A stretch of 27,368 bases of DNA from Rhodospirillales bacterium (lineage in GTDB: Bacteria > Pseudomonadota > Alphaproteobacteria > Rhodospirillales_A > JACZKS01). The notes beneath the pieces were generated by a model that did no database searches, had not been told where the DNA came from, and saw only the letters and a program-made list of their open reading frames with translations. Where the stretch lies: assembly GCA_018648445.1 (NCBI GenBank), contig JABGRG010000048.1, forward strand, positions 1-27,368, written 5' to 3'. A program made the translations under genes and the position numbers. This document shows, piece by piece, positions 1 through 7,944 of this stretch (positions are counted from its first letter, which is position 1; each line of letters opens with the position of its first letter).

Positions 1-312
1 CTTCAGAAGCACCGCCTTCACGGGCTCGCCGCCCATTCCGCCAGCCGGAACCACCGTATTGAACACCTCGCCGACCATGCGCACCTTCCATGTGCGATAG
101 AGCCATCGCGCGCTTAGCGGCACGCAAATGAGGGTCAATTGCCACGTGTACGAATCGATAAGGAAAGCGGCGAAATAGAGGCCCAGAACGACGGGTATTC
201 CCCAACCCACTTGGCTAACCACACGCCATAATTCAGCCAGGTCGACGCCCTGGAAGACCCAAACCAGAAGGCCCAGTCCCAAAAGCAGGTAAAGGATTTT
301 CAATACCTTCAC
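1..312 (-). CDS. Flippase-like membrane protein, HpnL-like (C-terminus cut by window edge)
   Basis: Partial: only the N-terminal 104 residues are inside the window. Translation from a GTG at 312-310 gives a hydrophobic helix (about residues 4-20), a second hydrophobic stretch (about 38-60), then the segment VGEVFNTVVPAGGMGGEPVK. A motif of this kind is typical of the lysylphosphatidylglycerol synthase TM-region / COG0392 flippase-like family, which includes the hopanoid-associated protein HpnL. A GGGAG ribosome site lies about 8 nt upstream, and the gene begins 13 bp after the preceding phosphatidyltransferase stop, so it is probably the last visible gene of the hpnN transcript. Role inferred: inner-membrane movement of a lipid or lipid-linked substrate. 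The HpnL assignment relies on neighbours as well as the motif; a generic family member is the alternative. Confidence 0.7.
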   Translation of the reverse strand, partial: MKVLKILYLLLGLGLLVWVFQGVDLAELWRVVSQVGWGIPVVLGLYFAAFLIDSYTWQLTLICVPLSARWLYRTWKVRMVGEVFNTVVPAGGMGGEPVKAVLLK

Positions 313-325
313 GTGGCTTCGCTCC

Positions 326-973
326 CTAAACGTGGAATTTCCGCGTCGCGCGAAAAAACTGCGTAATCCAATAGGCCTGAGCCCCGATCGCGCCCAAGGG
401 GACCAACACCCAGATTAGGTCGAAAACGGCCAAGATCAGGACCAGAAAACAAAAATCCGCTCGTGACAATTCACGAAAGGCGAAAAGAACCCACTCGCCC
501 AGCCCCGACGGATCGGCTGATTCTTCGGGCGAATCGGTCGTTTCATTGTTTTCCGCCGCACGCCGGTCGAAATATTGGCCAATGGCGAAATTAACGGTCG
601 CCCCAACCATCGCCGCCATACCCAGCCACAGCCAAAACCCCTGTCCCGTCGATTGGCTGACGCCGTAGCCGAGGGCGGCAAAAAATGCGGCATGGACGAT
701 CCAGTCGACAAAGGAGTCGAACCGGCGTCCGAAATCGGAACACTGATCCTTGAAGCGCGCAATTTCGCCGTCGCAATTGTCCAGAATGTAGTCGACGATC
801 AACAAGACGGCACCGCCCATGGACCAATGCCAGTCGCCCACCGCCATACAGGCCACGCCGGCCAGTCCGAAAACCAGGGACAGCGCCGTCACTTGATTGG
901 CCGAAACCGGTGTTCGCAGCAACACAGGCGTCACGCGGGCGGAGACATGTCTGATCAGCGGAAACACGGGCAT
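326..973 (-). CDS. CDP-alcohol phosphatidyltransferase (paralogue 1)
   Basis: A 215-residue integral membrane enzyme of the CDP-alcohol phosphatidyltransferase family, which swaps CMP on a CDP-linked donor for an alcohol to make a phosphodiester. The complete signature D-x2-D-G-x2-A-R-x8-G-x3-D-x3-D is present, with metal/catalytic aspartates at D65, D68, D86 and D90, embedded in several hydrophobic helices. The start at 973 (ATG, GAGGGA about 10 nt upstream) sits 2 bp after the hpnN stop, which implies co-translation with the hopanoid exporter. A longer version starting at 1036 would overlap hpnN and is less likely. The Pro-(V/T)-x-x-NQ-(V/L)-T segment near residue 22 is shared with the two paralogues near 3.7-4.9 kb. 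The alcohol acceptor cannot be read from the sequence. It is possibly a hopanoid or phospholipid head-group enzyme. Confidence 0.85.
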   Translation of the reverse strand: MPVFPLIRHVSARVTPVLLRTPVSANQVTALSLVFGLAGVACMAVGDWHWSMGGAVLLIVDYILDNCDGEIARFKDQCSDFGRRFDSFVDWIVHAAFFAALGYGVSQSTGQGFWLWLGMAAMVGATVNFAIGQYFDRRAAENNETTDSPEESADPSGLGEWVLFAFRELSRADFCFLVLILAVFDLIWVLVPLGAIGAQAYWITQFFRATRKFHV

Positions 974-975
974 TC

Positions 976-3609
976 TTATTGTTCCCTCGAAGACGGCCAC
1001 CGCGCCATTAACGCCGGTAGCAAGACCAAAGTGCAAACCAGCGTGAGTGAAATGGCGATGGTCAGCAGTATACCCATGCTCGCGGTTCCGGGGTGACTGG
1101 AGAGCGCAATGGAACCGAAGGATCCCACCGTCGTCAAGGCGCTGAAAACAACGGCCCGGGGCGTACTGGTGGCAAACACCCCGCCGCCGCTCCCATCATC
1201 GGCCGCATCATCGCGCGCCCGCGACACAACGTGAATACCGTTGGCTACCCCCAACCCAAATAGCAGCGGCAACACGATAACGTTGGCGAAATTGAAGGGC
1301 AGGTTGAACAAAACGGAACAGGCGACTGTCAGCAAAGTCGCCAAAAGCAACGGCGAAAAAACAAACAACGTATCCCGCACATTGCGCAGCACAAGGGCCA
1401 ACAGGATCGTGATGCCGCCCAGCGCAATCAGGGCGGCGTCGCGAAACGCTTCAACCACCGCATCCCCGGCTTCGAGAATAACGATCGGACCGCCGGTCGC
1501 GTCGGGAGCAACTTTGCGCACGGCGGCGACGAAGCGCTTCAAGGCCTCGCGATCCGTCAGATCTTCGCGCGGATAAATTTCCAGCCGCGCCCGCCCGTCG
1601 GCGGCAATCTCGCGTGTCCGAAGCCCCTCGGGAAGCGAGTCCAGATTGACCGGTTCGGCATCCAGCGAAGAACGCAAATGAGCGAGCCGCGCCGGCAAGG
1701 ACGACACCAACCGATCCTGCATTTCCCCGATTGCGGCTTCGTCCGCCCGGGCGCCGCCAAGCGCTTCCAAGGCGGTTTCGAGGCGCGCCGCGGCCCCACC
1801 AGCCGTCCTGTCGGGACGCATTTTCGCAAGTCGTTTCAGACGGTCGAGGGCGGCGATCAGGGCGGCGCGGTTCTGATCTGCCGGGGGGGCGGCGGTCGTG
1901 TTTTCGTTCGCCAACGCGGGTGCAATAAACAGCGCCATGGTCCCGATGATGTCGAGCTTTTCGTCTTGATCCGATGGAACATAATCGGCAAGCGTCGCCG
2001 TTTCGTCAACTTCATCTAATACATTAACTTTCTTTGCCAACTCACCGGCTAATAATAAATTTTCCGCCAAAACCGTTACGGAATAAGGACCGGTATGCTG
2101 CCCCTCGATCAAATCGAAATAGGTCGCAACGGACTCGGTATTTCGGTCCTTCAGATTCAACGGATCGAAGTCGAAACGGGCCTTCGGCAGAAGCAACGCC
2201 GCCGCAACCCCCAAAGCCAACGCCCCCCACAGCACGACCCTAGCGTTGGCGCCAATGGAGATTCCTACGCGGCGAGGCTTTGACGTGCCGGGACGAATCG
2301 GAGCCAAGGAAATCAAGGCGGGAAGAACGCTCAGATTGGAGAAGAGCGCGATGAACATCCCCGCCCCGGCAATCAGGCCCAATTCGGCAAGTCCGCGATA
2401 GGCGGTGGGCAGGAAAGAGAAGAACCCGATGGCGGCAGCGACCGCGCACAGGGTCAACGCACCGCCCACGCTGCGCGCCGCTTCCCCCAGAGCATTCGCA
2501 TGGTCACCACCGTGATCGACGGCTTCTTTGTACCTGAGCCCGAAATGGATGCCGAAATCCACGCTCAAACCGATAAACAAAACCGCGAAGGCCACGGAAA
2601 TCAGGTTGAGCTGACCAACGGCGGCAACCGCGAACCCGGCCGTCCACACCAATCCCATAACCAACGTCGCCAGGGTCGCTGCCGCCAGCTTGATGGAACG
2701 AAAACCGGTCAGCAAAAGAGCGACAACCAGCACGAAGGACAAAAGCGCCGCCAGCCCCATCCCCTGCTCAACGCTTTTCAATTCCTCCTGGGCCATCGCC
2801 GCCGAGCCGGTCAGCCGAACCCGCACCCCGTTTTCCGTGGTTAAATGAATATCCATGGCCAATGCGCGCAACGCGTCAATGGCGTCTTCGGCGGGCTGCA
2901 ACGATCCGAAATCCAGGGCCGGTTGAATAAGGATGAAGCGCCGGTATGGTCCTTCATCGTCCTCGGCTTCCATCATCAGCCGCTGCCACGACAACCGGTC
3001 AAAACGCCCCTCTTTCTGGGCCTCCAGGGTTGCCGACATGGCGTTGAGAACGCGGTCAATTTCAATGGGCGCTTCGCCGCCTTCGTCCTTCAAAAGTTCG
3101 TCGATGGCGAGGCCCAGCATATCCAGCAGTCCGCGCAGGCTCGGATCACGCCACAATGTCCCCAGGAAAGGCTGGGCTTCGGCCAGACGGTCACTCAACT
3201 CGTAAAGTTCATCGACATCCAGATACAACAGACCGTTCTGGCGAAAAAACGGGTGGCCCGCCAGGTCATAGACATCGCCGAATTGACCCGGCATGGCCCG
3301 CATCGCTTCGCCCAGCGCCATTGCGGCGTCATCGGCGACATCGGGCGTCTGACCATCGATAACCACGAGGATATTGTCGGAGAACTGCGGAAAGGCTTCA
3401 CTTAGCGCGCGCGAATTCACGCGGAACGGCAAATCCGCCGACAGCATGTCCTCGGTATCCGTATTGATCGATACGTTCTGAACAACGAAATATCCGGTCC
3501 ATATCGTCGCGCATACGGCGATAATCGACGCCGCCACGGCGAAGCGGCGCATCAGATCGACCCATCCGACGACGACACGGCGGCCCAGTTCGGATATTGT
3601 CTCGCTCAT
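976..3609 (-). CDS. hpnN: HpnN, RND-family hopanoid exporter
   Basis: An 877-residue MMPL/RND-type inner-membrane transporter. One helix at about residues 21-45 is followed by a large periplasmic domain, a helix cluster from about 285 to 440 (sterol-sensing-like, with the GLSVDFGIHFGLRY stretch), a second periplasmic domain and a final helix cluster at about 725-870 containing GLGVANGIHV. This duplicated layout is that of the small RND class. In Rhodopseudomonas palustris HpnN moves hopanoids to the outer membrane. The ATG at 3609 has GGGGGTGGAAG just upstream. Its stop lies 2 bp from the next phosphatidyltransferase start. Divergent to a second phosphatidyltransferase across 86 bp. The assignment to HpnN rests on length, architecture and the nearby hpn genes; a generic MMPL transporter is the only serious alternative. 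Confidence 0.88.
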   Translation of the reverse strand: MSETISELGRRVVVGWVDLMRRFAVAASIIAVCATIWTGYFVVQNVSINTDTEDMLSADLPFRVNSRALSEAFPQFSDNILVVIDGQTPDVADDAAMALGEAMRAMPGQFGDVYDLAGHPFFRQNGLLYLDVDELYELSDRLAEAQPFLGTLWRDPSLRGLLDMLGLAIDELLKDEGGEAPIEIDRVLNAMSATLEAQKEGRFDRLSWQRLMMEAEDDEGPYRRFILIQPALDFGSLQPAEDAIDALRALAMDIHLTTENGVRVRLTGSAAMAQEELKSVEQGMGLAALLSFVLVVALLLTGFRSIKLAAATLATLVMGLVWTAGFAVAAVGQLNLISVAFAVLFIGLSVDFGIHFGLRYKEAVDHGGDHANALGEAARSVGGALTLCAVAAAIGFFSFLPTAYRGLAELGLIAGAGMFIALFSNLSVLPALISLAPIRPGTSKPRRVGISIGANARVVLWGALALGVAAALLLPKARFDFDPLNLKDRNTESVATYFDLIEGQHTGPYSVTVLAENLLLAGELAKKVNVLDEVDETATLADYVPSDQDEKLDIIGTMALFIAPALANENTTAAPPADQNRAALIAALDRLKRLAKMRPDRTAGGAAARLETALEALGGARADEAAIGEMQDRLVSSLPARLAHLRSSLDAEPVNLDSLPEGLRTREIAADGRARLEIYPREDLTDREALKRFVAAVRKVAPDATGGPIVILEAGDAVVEAFRDAALIALGGITILLALVLRNVRDTLFVFSPLLLATLLTVACSVLFNLPFNFANVIVLPLLFGLGVANGIHVVSRARDDAADDGSGGGVFATSTPRAVVFSALTTVGSFGSIALSSHPGTASMGILLTIAISLTLVCTLVLLPALMARWPSSREQ

Positions 3610-3639
3610 AAGAACGCTTCCACCCCCAAAAGATGCTGC

Positions 3640-3668
3640 TTATTACGACGCGGCGGCGCAGGGGGCAA
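3640..3668 (-). promoter_or_regulatory. Weak sigma70-like promoter candidate for hpnN
   Basis: Reading the minus strand, TTGCCC at 3668-3663 and TAATAA at 3645-3640 are separated by 17 bp, 30 bp before the hpnN start codon. Match to consensus is only partial, and the call rests on spacing and position in a divergent intergenic region. Confidence 0.22.
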
Positions 3669-3695
3669 GGGTTGCAAGGTTAAGCGGAGATACGG

Positions 3696-4337
3696 ATGAA
3701 AAACGCCCCCTGGGACCAGAGGTTAGCCAGAATCCTGGTGCGCCCCCTGGTTCATACGCCGGTGACACCCAATCAGGTAACGGTCGTGACGCTTATTGTT
3801 GCGTTGGCTGGGGCCGGATTGCTGGCCGTCGGGGACATGCAAGCAGCAAGCTGGGGGGCCGGACTTTTTGTTTTCGCCCGCTTTCTTGATCACTTCGACG
3901 GCGAGCTGGCCCGCCAATCGGGAAAGACGTCAAAGCTGGGCTATTACCTCGATTATATTTCGGGCGCGCTGAGTTACGGCGCGCTGTTCGCCTGCATCGG
4001 AATCGGCTTGCGCGATAGTGGTCTGGGGCCGTGGGCCTATGTGTTGGGGTTTGCCGGAACGGCGTCAGCCTTGATATCCATGTTCCTGAACCTGGGCATT
4101 GACGCCGAAACCACTGATGCCGAAGAGGGCGACGCCGTGGGATATCCGGGATACGCCGGGTTCGAACTGGAAGACGGAATTTATCTGCTGGCCCCGATTA
4201 CGTGGCTCGGGTATTTGCAGCCGTTTTTCGTGGCCGCCGGAATCGGCGCGACCGTCTACTGCGTCTGGACGCTGACCCAGCTTTTACGAATGCGTAGCCG
4301 GAAACAACTTGCGCCGGAATCGCAGGAAAAAGAGTAG
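3696..4337 (+). CDS. CDP-alcohol phosphatidyltransferase paralogue 2, last catalytic Asp replaced by Gly
   Basis: A 213-residue membrane protein clearly of the CDP-alcohol phosphatidyltransferase family. The N-terminal RPLVHTPVTPNQVT segment, several hydrophobic helices and most of the signature are present: D65, D68, G69, A72-R73, G82, D86. The fourth aspartate of the signature, taken as the catalytic base in this family, is G90 here (codon GGC at 3963-3965, one base from GAC). Start ATG with GGAG about 6 nt upstream, divergent from hpnN. The 3' end overlaps the opposite-strand paralogue by 54 bp. It may be a pseudoenzyme, a partner subunit for the intact paralogues, or an enzyme using another residue. 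No frameshift or stop suggests decay, so the substitution looks tolerated rather than recent damage. Confidence 0.8.
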   Translation: MKNAPWDQRLARILVRPLVHTPVTPNQVTVVTLIVALAGAGLLAVGDMQAASWGAGLFVFARFLDHFDGELARQSGKTSKLGYYLDYISGALSYGALFACIGIGLRDSGLGPWAYVLGFAGTASALISMFLNLGIDAETTDAEEGDAVGYPGYAGFELEDGIYLLAPITWLGYLQPFFVAAGIGATVYCVWTLTQLLRMRSRKQLAPESQEKE

Positions 4338-4892
4338 CGCGGCCAGGGGCGCACAAATCACCGCCGCCATCAACAATCCTTCGGAAAAGCCCAACCAGAT
4401 AAGAAGCGGAATCGCCAGGATCGCGTCGTCCGGATCGAATCCGGCCAAATTCCCAAGTTCGGCAGCGCGCCGGCCTTCAAGATTTTCCATGCGGATGGTC
4501 ATCCACAGAATGGCCGCCACCGCCGCACCCGCAATGACGCCCATTGGGCTCGCCCAGGCCCCGTATGCGCTTTCACGAAGCCCGACGCCGAGGCCGACCA
4601 GTATCAAGACATTGCACAACGCGTCGGCCCACAGGTCCAGAATATGGCCGCCACGCGACATTTTTCCCGTCATTCTCGCCAGTTCACCGTCGGCGCGGTC
4701 CAGAATTACGGAAATGACGAATATACCCGCGCCGATATGCTCCCACGGTGTCTCGCCGACGCCAATGGCGACGGCTGCGCCGACACCGGTGATCAACCGA
4801 ACAAAGGTAAGCTGGTTGGGCGTAACCGCAGTCTTGGCGAGGGGACGCACCACCCCCCGCACGCCGCGGTGTATCCATGTATTGTGGCTAAT
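4284..4892 (-). CDS. CDP-alcohol phosphatidyltransferase paralogue 3, probable ATT start
   Basis: About 202 residues if started at the ATT at 4892-4890. The full D-x2-D-G-x2-A-R-x8-G-x3-D-x3-D signature is present (D65, D68, D86, D90). No ATG/GTG/TTG with a ribosome site is available: the first GTG (4862) has none and would remove ten residues. The ATT is preceded by GGGAGGG (4903-4897). Starting there gives an N-terminus collinear with paralogue 2 (Trp at residue 6, Arg-Pro-Leu at 16-18) and puts the four aspartates at exactly the same residue numbers as in paralogues 1 and 2. The gene follows the nucleotidyltransferase by 18 bp, so the two are probably co-transcribed. The nucleotidyltransferase could supply its CDP-activated substrate. 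Convergent 54-bp overlap with paralogue 2. Acceptor unknown. Confidence 0.8.
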   Translation of the reverse strand: MSHNTWIHRGVRGVVRPLAKTAVTPNQLTFVRLITGVGAAVAIGVGETPWEHIGAGIFVISVILDRADGELARMTGKMSRGGHILDLWADALCNVLILVGLGVGLRESAYGAWASPMGVIAGAAVAAILWMTIRMENLEGRRAAELGNLAGFDPDDAILAIPLLIWLGFSEGLLMAAVICAPLAALLFFLRFRRKLFPATHS

Positions 4893-4910
4893 GGCGCCCT
4901 CCCATATTCC

Positions 4911-5711
4911 CTAGTCTCCGGCAGCCACTTCGGCCCTTTGCAAAGGCACTTCGTCGTCGTCGCTGTCTGCCGCAGAGACTTGCTGGAATATCCGTTCGCG
5001 CGCGCGCAAAAGATCGCTTGGAAAATCGATCTCGATCCAGGGAATCCCCGAAATGTCGGTCCAACCGAAAGTGCCGGAGGGCGAGGCCAGCAAGACATCG
5101 CGCATCGCCACCTCGTAGGTCGCTTCGGTTTCGCCCGCATCGACCCGGCGACCGGCCGCTTCCGCGACCCTGGCCGCAATCCCGGCGGACATCTTCATAA
5201 ATCCCGGCCATTCGCCGACGCTATCGAATTCGCCTTCGATCATTTTTCCAAACTCGACCACTCGGTCATCGCGCAGGCAGATGCGCACCGGGTCCTCGCC
5301 AAGCTCGATCGCCCGGTCGAAAAGAAATGCATTCGGTTCAGAGGCATCGATCAAACGGGCCAGAAGGTGCGGCGGATACAAAACATCGGCATCCATAAAC
5401 ACGATGTCCTCGCCCGAGTATAAAACCTCGCGCGCGGTCCAAAAGGACAGGATCGGGCCACCATGAAAATCAGCGTTGAAAAGCGTGCGTACAAAACCGC
5501 CCGCGTCGATCCGCTCAATCTCGGCCTCGATTTCCTCGTGGCGGTAGCCCAGAACCATGACCAGTTCATCGACCCCGCAGGCCCGAAGGATGTCCACATG
5601 GCGCTCAAGCAGGGTTTTGCCCTCAAATTGCAGCAATGCCTTGGGCGGCTCGGTTTCACCGTCGCCGTACAACCGCTTGCCAATTCCCGCTGCCAACATC
5701 AAGGCAATCAT
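4911..5711 (-). CDS. NTP-transferase family protein (sugar-phosphate or choline-phosphate type nucleotidyltransferase)
   Basis: A 266-residue soluble nucleotidyltransferase. The N-terminus carries the glycine-rich nucleotide loop LAAGIGKRL (6-14) and a PPKALL segment with a conserved Lys (K24). MDADVLYP around D107/D109 supplies the metal-binding Asp-x-Asp. This is the fold of GlmU/RmlA-like and LicC-like enzymes, which form NDP-sugars or CDP-choline. It lies directly upstream (18 bp) of a CDP-alcohol phosphatidyltransferase, as in systems where a cytidylyltransferase makes the CDP-linked donor (for example CDP-inositol for di-myo-inositol phosphate synthesis). A CDP-activated head group is therefore the most attractive product, but nucleotide and sugar specificity cannot be read. 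The acidic C-terminal tail (about 247-266) is unremarkable. ATG start with GGAAGGG about 10 nt upstream. Confidence 0.72.
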   Translation of the reverse strand: MIALMLAAGIGKRLYGDGETEPPKALLQFEGKTLLERHVDILRACGVDELVMVLGYRHEEIEAEIERIDAGGFVRTLFNADFHGGPILSFWTAREVLYSGEDIVFMDADVLYPPHLLARLIDASEPNAFLFDRAIELGEDPVRICLRDDRVVEFGKMIEGEFDSVGEWPGFMKMSAGIAARVAEAAGRRVDAGETEATYEVAMRDVLLASPSGTFGWTDISGIPWIEIDFPSDLLRARERIFQQVSAADSDDDEVPLQRAEVAAGD

Positions 5712-5784
5712 CGATACTTTACCCTTCCGCCCGATTCTAAATCACCAAAGGCTTGTCGGCGGACAAAATACGCGCCCGCCGCCG

Positions 5785-6777
5785 CTATTTCAAATACCCA
5801 TTGGCCCGGAACCAATCAACGGCGTCGGCAAAGGCATCTTGCGCCGGCCGCGATTGATAGCCCAAGTCACGTTTCGCCTTCTCGCTGGAAAAGAACATGT
5901 GCTTCTTCGCCATGCGAATCCCATCCACCGTGGCGAAGGGTTCCTTACCGTCGGTCACATACGCCCAAGCCTGCGCCAGATAGGCGATGGGCAGGACCGC
6001 CCCGTGCGGCAATCGGAATTTGGGCGCGGCAATTCCGGCAATTTTGGTGATCGCGCCGAGGATATCGCGAAGGTTCATATCTTCGCCCCCCAGAACATAT
6101 CGTTCGCCGATCTTTCCCTTTTCGAATGCCAGCAAATGGCCGTCCGCCACATCGTCCACATGCACGATGTTCAAACCGGTATCGACGAATGCCGGCATCT
6201 TTCCGGCCGCCGCCCTGACCACCATCTGTCCCGTGGGCGTGGGCTTGATATCGCGCGGGCCTATCGGCGTCGAAGGATTGACGATAACCACCGGCAATTT
6301 GTGTTCCGAAATGAATTTGCGAACCTCTTGCTCTGCGCGGAACTTCGATTGTTTGTAGAATCCGATCATGTCATCGAAGGAAACGGGCGTCTCTTCATCG
6401 CCCGGAACGCCGTTCGTCGGAATTCCCAAGGTCGCCACGCTGCTCGTATAGACAATACGCGAAACGTCAGCGGCCATAGCCGCTTCCATGATGTTGCGCA
6501 CGGCGCCGACATTGGTGTCGATCATTTTCGCGCCGTCACGGGTCCACAGCCGATAATCGGCAGCGACATGGAATAGCGCCTCACACCCCGCGCACACACC
6601 GGTCAGGGACGACGGATCGTTCAGGTCGCCGATGGCCGGTTCCACGTCAAAACCGTCCAGATTTCGCCTGTCGCTATCGGGCCGAACCAACGCGCGGATT
6701 TCATGCCCCGCATGCAAAAGTCTGCGGACGACCGCAGACCCAACGAACCCGGTTCCCCCCGTTACCAGAATTTTCAT
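5785..6777 (-). CDS. hpnA: HpnA, hopanoid-associated NAD(P)-dependent sugar epimerase/reductase
   Basis: A 330-residue extended short-chain dehydrogenase. The Rossmann loop TGGTGFVG is at 6-13, the Ser region TSS at 111-113 and the catalytic Tyr-x3-Lys at Y141/K145 (YKQSK). Length and N-terminus match the HpnA family, which resembles dihydroflavonol reductases and nucleoside-diphosphate-sugar epimerases and sits in hpn clusters. Its exact reaction is not firmly established; a role in modifying the polar hopanoid side chain is usually assumed. It is divergently transcribed from ispH across 176 bp that carry a candidate promoter and a 10-bp direct repeat. Downstream, 73 bp separate it from the nucleotidyltransferase, so read-through into that gene is possible. 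Confidence 0.88.
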   Translation of the reverse strand: MKILVTGGTGFVGSAVVRRLLHAGHEIRALVRPDSDRRNLDGFDVEPAIGDLNDPSSLTGVCAGCEALFHVAADYRLWTRDGAKMIDTNVGAVRNIMEAAMAADVSRIVYTSSVATLGIPTNGVPGDEETPVSFDDMIGFYKQSKFRAEQEVRKFISEHKLPVVIVNPSTPIGPRDIKPTPTGQMVVRAAAGKMPAFVDTGLNIVHVDDVADGHLLAFEKGKIGERYVLGGEDMNLRDILGAITKIAGIAAPKFRLPHGAVLPIAYLAQAWAYVTDGKEPFATVDGIRMAKKHMFFSSEKAKRDLGYQSRPAQDAFADAVDWFRANGYLK

Positions 6778-6818
6778 CTACTTGAATTCCAACGCGGCCA
6801 TCCAAAATCACTAACCCG

Positions 6819-6841
6819 GAGCATAACGCCAGAGCATAACG
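6819..6841. repeat. 10-bp direct repeat in hpnA-ispH divergent region
   Basis: GAGCATAACG occurs at 6819-6828 and again at 6832-6841, repeat start to start 13 bp. The right copy overlaps the proposed -10 of the hpnA promoter. It could be an operator for a shared regulator or a duplicated promoter element. Confidence 0.45.
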
Positions 6842-6861
6842 ATTGCCCACAAAGCCGCCAA
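6833..6861 (-). promoter_or_regulatory. Candidate sigma70-like promoter of hpnA
   Basis: On the minus strand, TTGGCG (6861-6856), a 17-bp spacer and TATGCT (6838-6833), each 4 of 6 to consensus, about 55 bp before the hpnA start. The -10 lies inside a directly repeated 10-mer. Confidence 0.35.
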
Positions 6862-6953
6862 TTCCTTTCATCCTTGTTTGCATCACGAGACAATCGTCCT
6901 TATTTTCCATTCAGCGCAGATGACGCCATTTCGGGATTTTGGGAAGGACGGAC

Positions 6954-7931
6954 GTGAGCGAGAGATCGAAAAGACATTTTCGGGTTTTGTTGGCCCAGCC
7001 ACGCGGGTTTTGCGCCGGTGTGGAGCGCGCCATCGAAATTGTCGAACGCGCGCTGAAAATGTTCGGCCCGCCGGTCTATGTGCGCCACGAGATCGTGCAC
7101 AACAAGCACGTGGTCGAATCCCTTCGCAACAAAGGAGCCGTCTTCGTCGAGGAACTGAGCGACATTCCCGACGGCGCCGTCACCATTTTCAGCGCCCACG
7201 GCGTCTCCGACGCAGTCGCCGGTGAAGCCGAACGCAGAAACCTGCCGGTGATCGATGCAACGTGCCCCCTGGTTTCGAGGGTGCACAAGGAAGGAAGGAA
7301 CCACGCGGAACAAGGGCGTGAGGTTATCCTTATCGGTCACGAGGGCCATCCGGAGGTCGAGGGAACGCAAGGACGAATTCCGGGTGGCGTGCATTTGATT
7401 AGCTCCGCCCACGAGGTTTCCGACCTTGGGGTGGAGGACGGCGAGCGGCTTGCCTATGTCACCCAGACGACCCTGTCGGTGGATGAGACGCGCGACATCA
7501 TCACGGCCCTAAAGGATCGGTTCCCGTCAATTTCCGGGCCGGACGTGAAGGATATCTGTTACGCCACCCAAAACCGCCAGACGGCGGTTCGCAAATTGGC
7601 GGATCACGCCGATATTCTGCTGGTCGTCGGCGCAAAAAACAGCTCAAATTCCAATCGCCTTCGAGAAATCGGCGACGAGATTGGAATTCCCAGTTATCTT
7701 ATCGACGACGCCGACGGGTTTGATCCTTCGTGGCTTGACGGTGTATGCACCATCGGCGTCACGGCGGGAGCGTCCGCGCCCGAGGAGCTGGTTTTGGATT
7801 TGATCTACCGTTTGGATGATTTCGGCAGGGTGTCGGTTGAAGAGGTCGGCGGTATCCAGGAAAATCTGCACTTCAAACTTCCCCGCAGCCTTGAAGATGC
7901 GGCAACTCAGATAAACGCCAGCAAAGGTTAG
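6954..7931 (+). CDS. ispH: IspH, 4-hydroxy-3-methylbut-2-enyl diphosphate reductase
   Basis: 325 residues from the GTG at 6954, chosen because GGGAAGGAC lies 5-7 nt upstream; a TTG at 6939 would add five residues and lacks a site. The three iron-sulfur cluster cysteines are visible: C20 in [10 protein letters not shown]104 in DATCPLV and C202 in [10 protein letters not shown]. IspH is the last enzyme of the MEP pathway, reducing HMBPP to IPP and DMAPP with a 4Fe-4S cluster in the cytoplasm. It is followed after 13 bp by hpnH on the same strand, whose ribosome site overlaps the ispH stop, so the precursor enzyme and a side-chain enzyme of hopanoids appear co-transcribed. Length is close to the family norm of about 310-325. 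Confidence 0.96.
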   Translation: MSERSKRHFRVLLAQPRGFCAGVERAIEIVERALKMFGPPVYVRHEIVHNKHVVESLRNKGAVFVEELSDIPDGAVTIFSAHGVSDAVAGEAERRNLPVIDATCPLVSRVHKEGRNHAEQGREVILIGHEGHPEVEGTQGRIPGGVHLISSAHEVSDLGVEDGERLAYVTQTTLSVDETRDIITALKDRFPSISGPDVKDICYATQNRQTAVRKLADHADILLVVGAKNSSNSNRLREIGDEIGIPSYLIDDADGFDPSWLDGVCTIGVTAGASAPEELVLDLIYRLDDFGRVSVEEVGGIQENLHFKLPRSLEDAATQINASKG

Positions 7932-7944
7932 GAGGACAGATCAC

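Noticed and set aside
5712..5784. CGGCGG/CCGCCG inverted repeat after hpnA as a terminator
   Set aside because: The loop is 13 bases and no U-run follows on the minus strand, so an intrinsic terminator is not supported.
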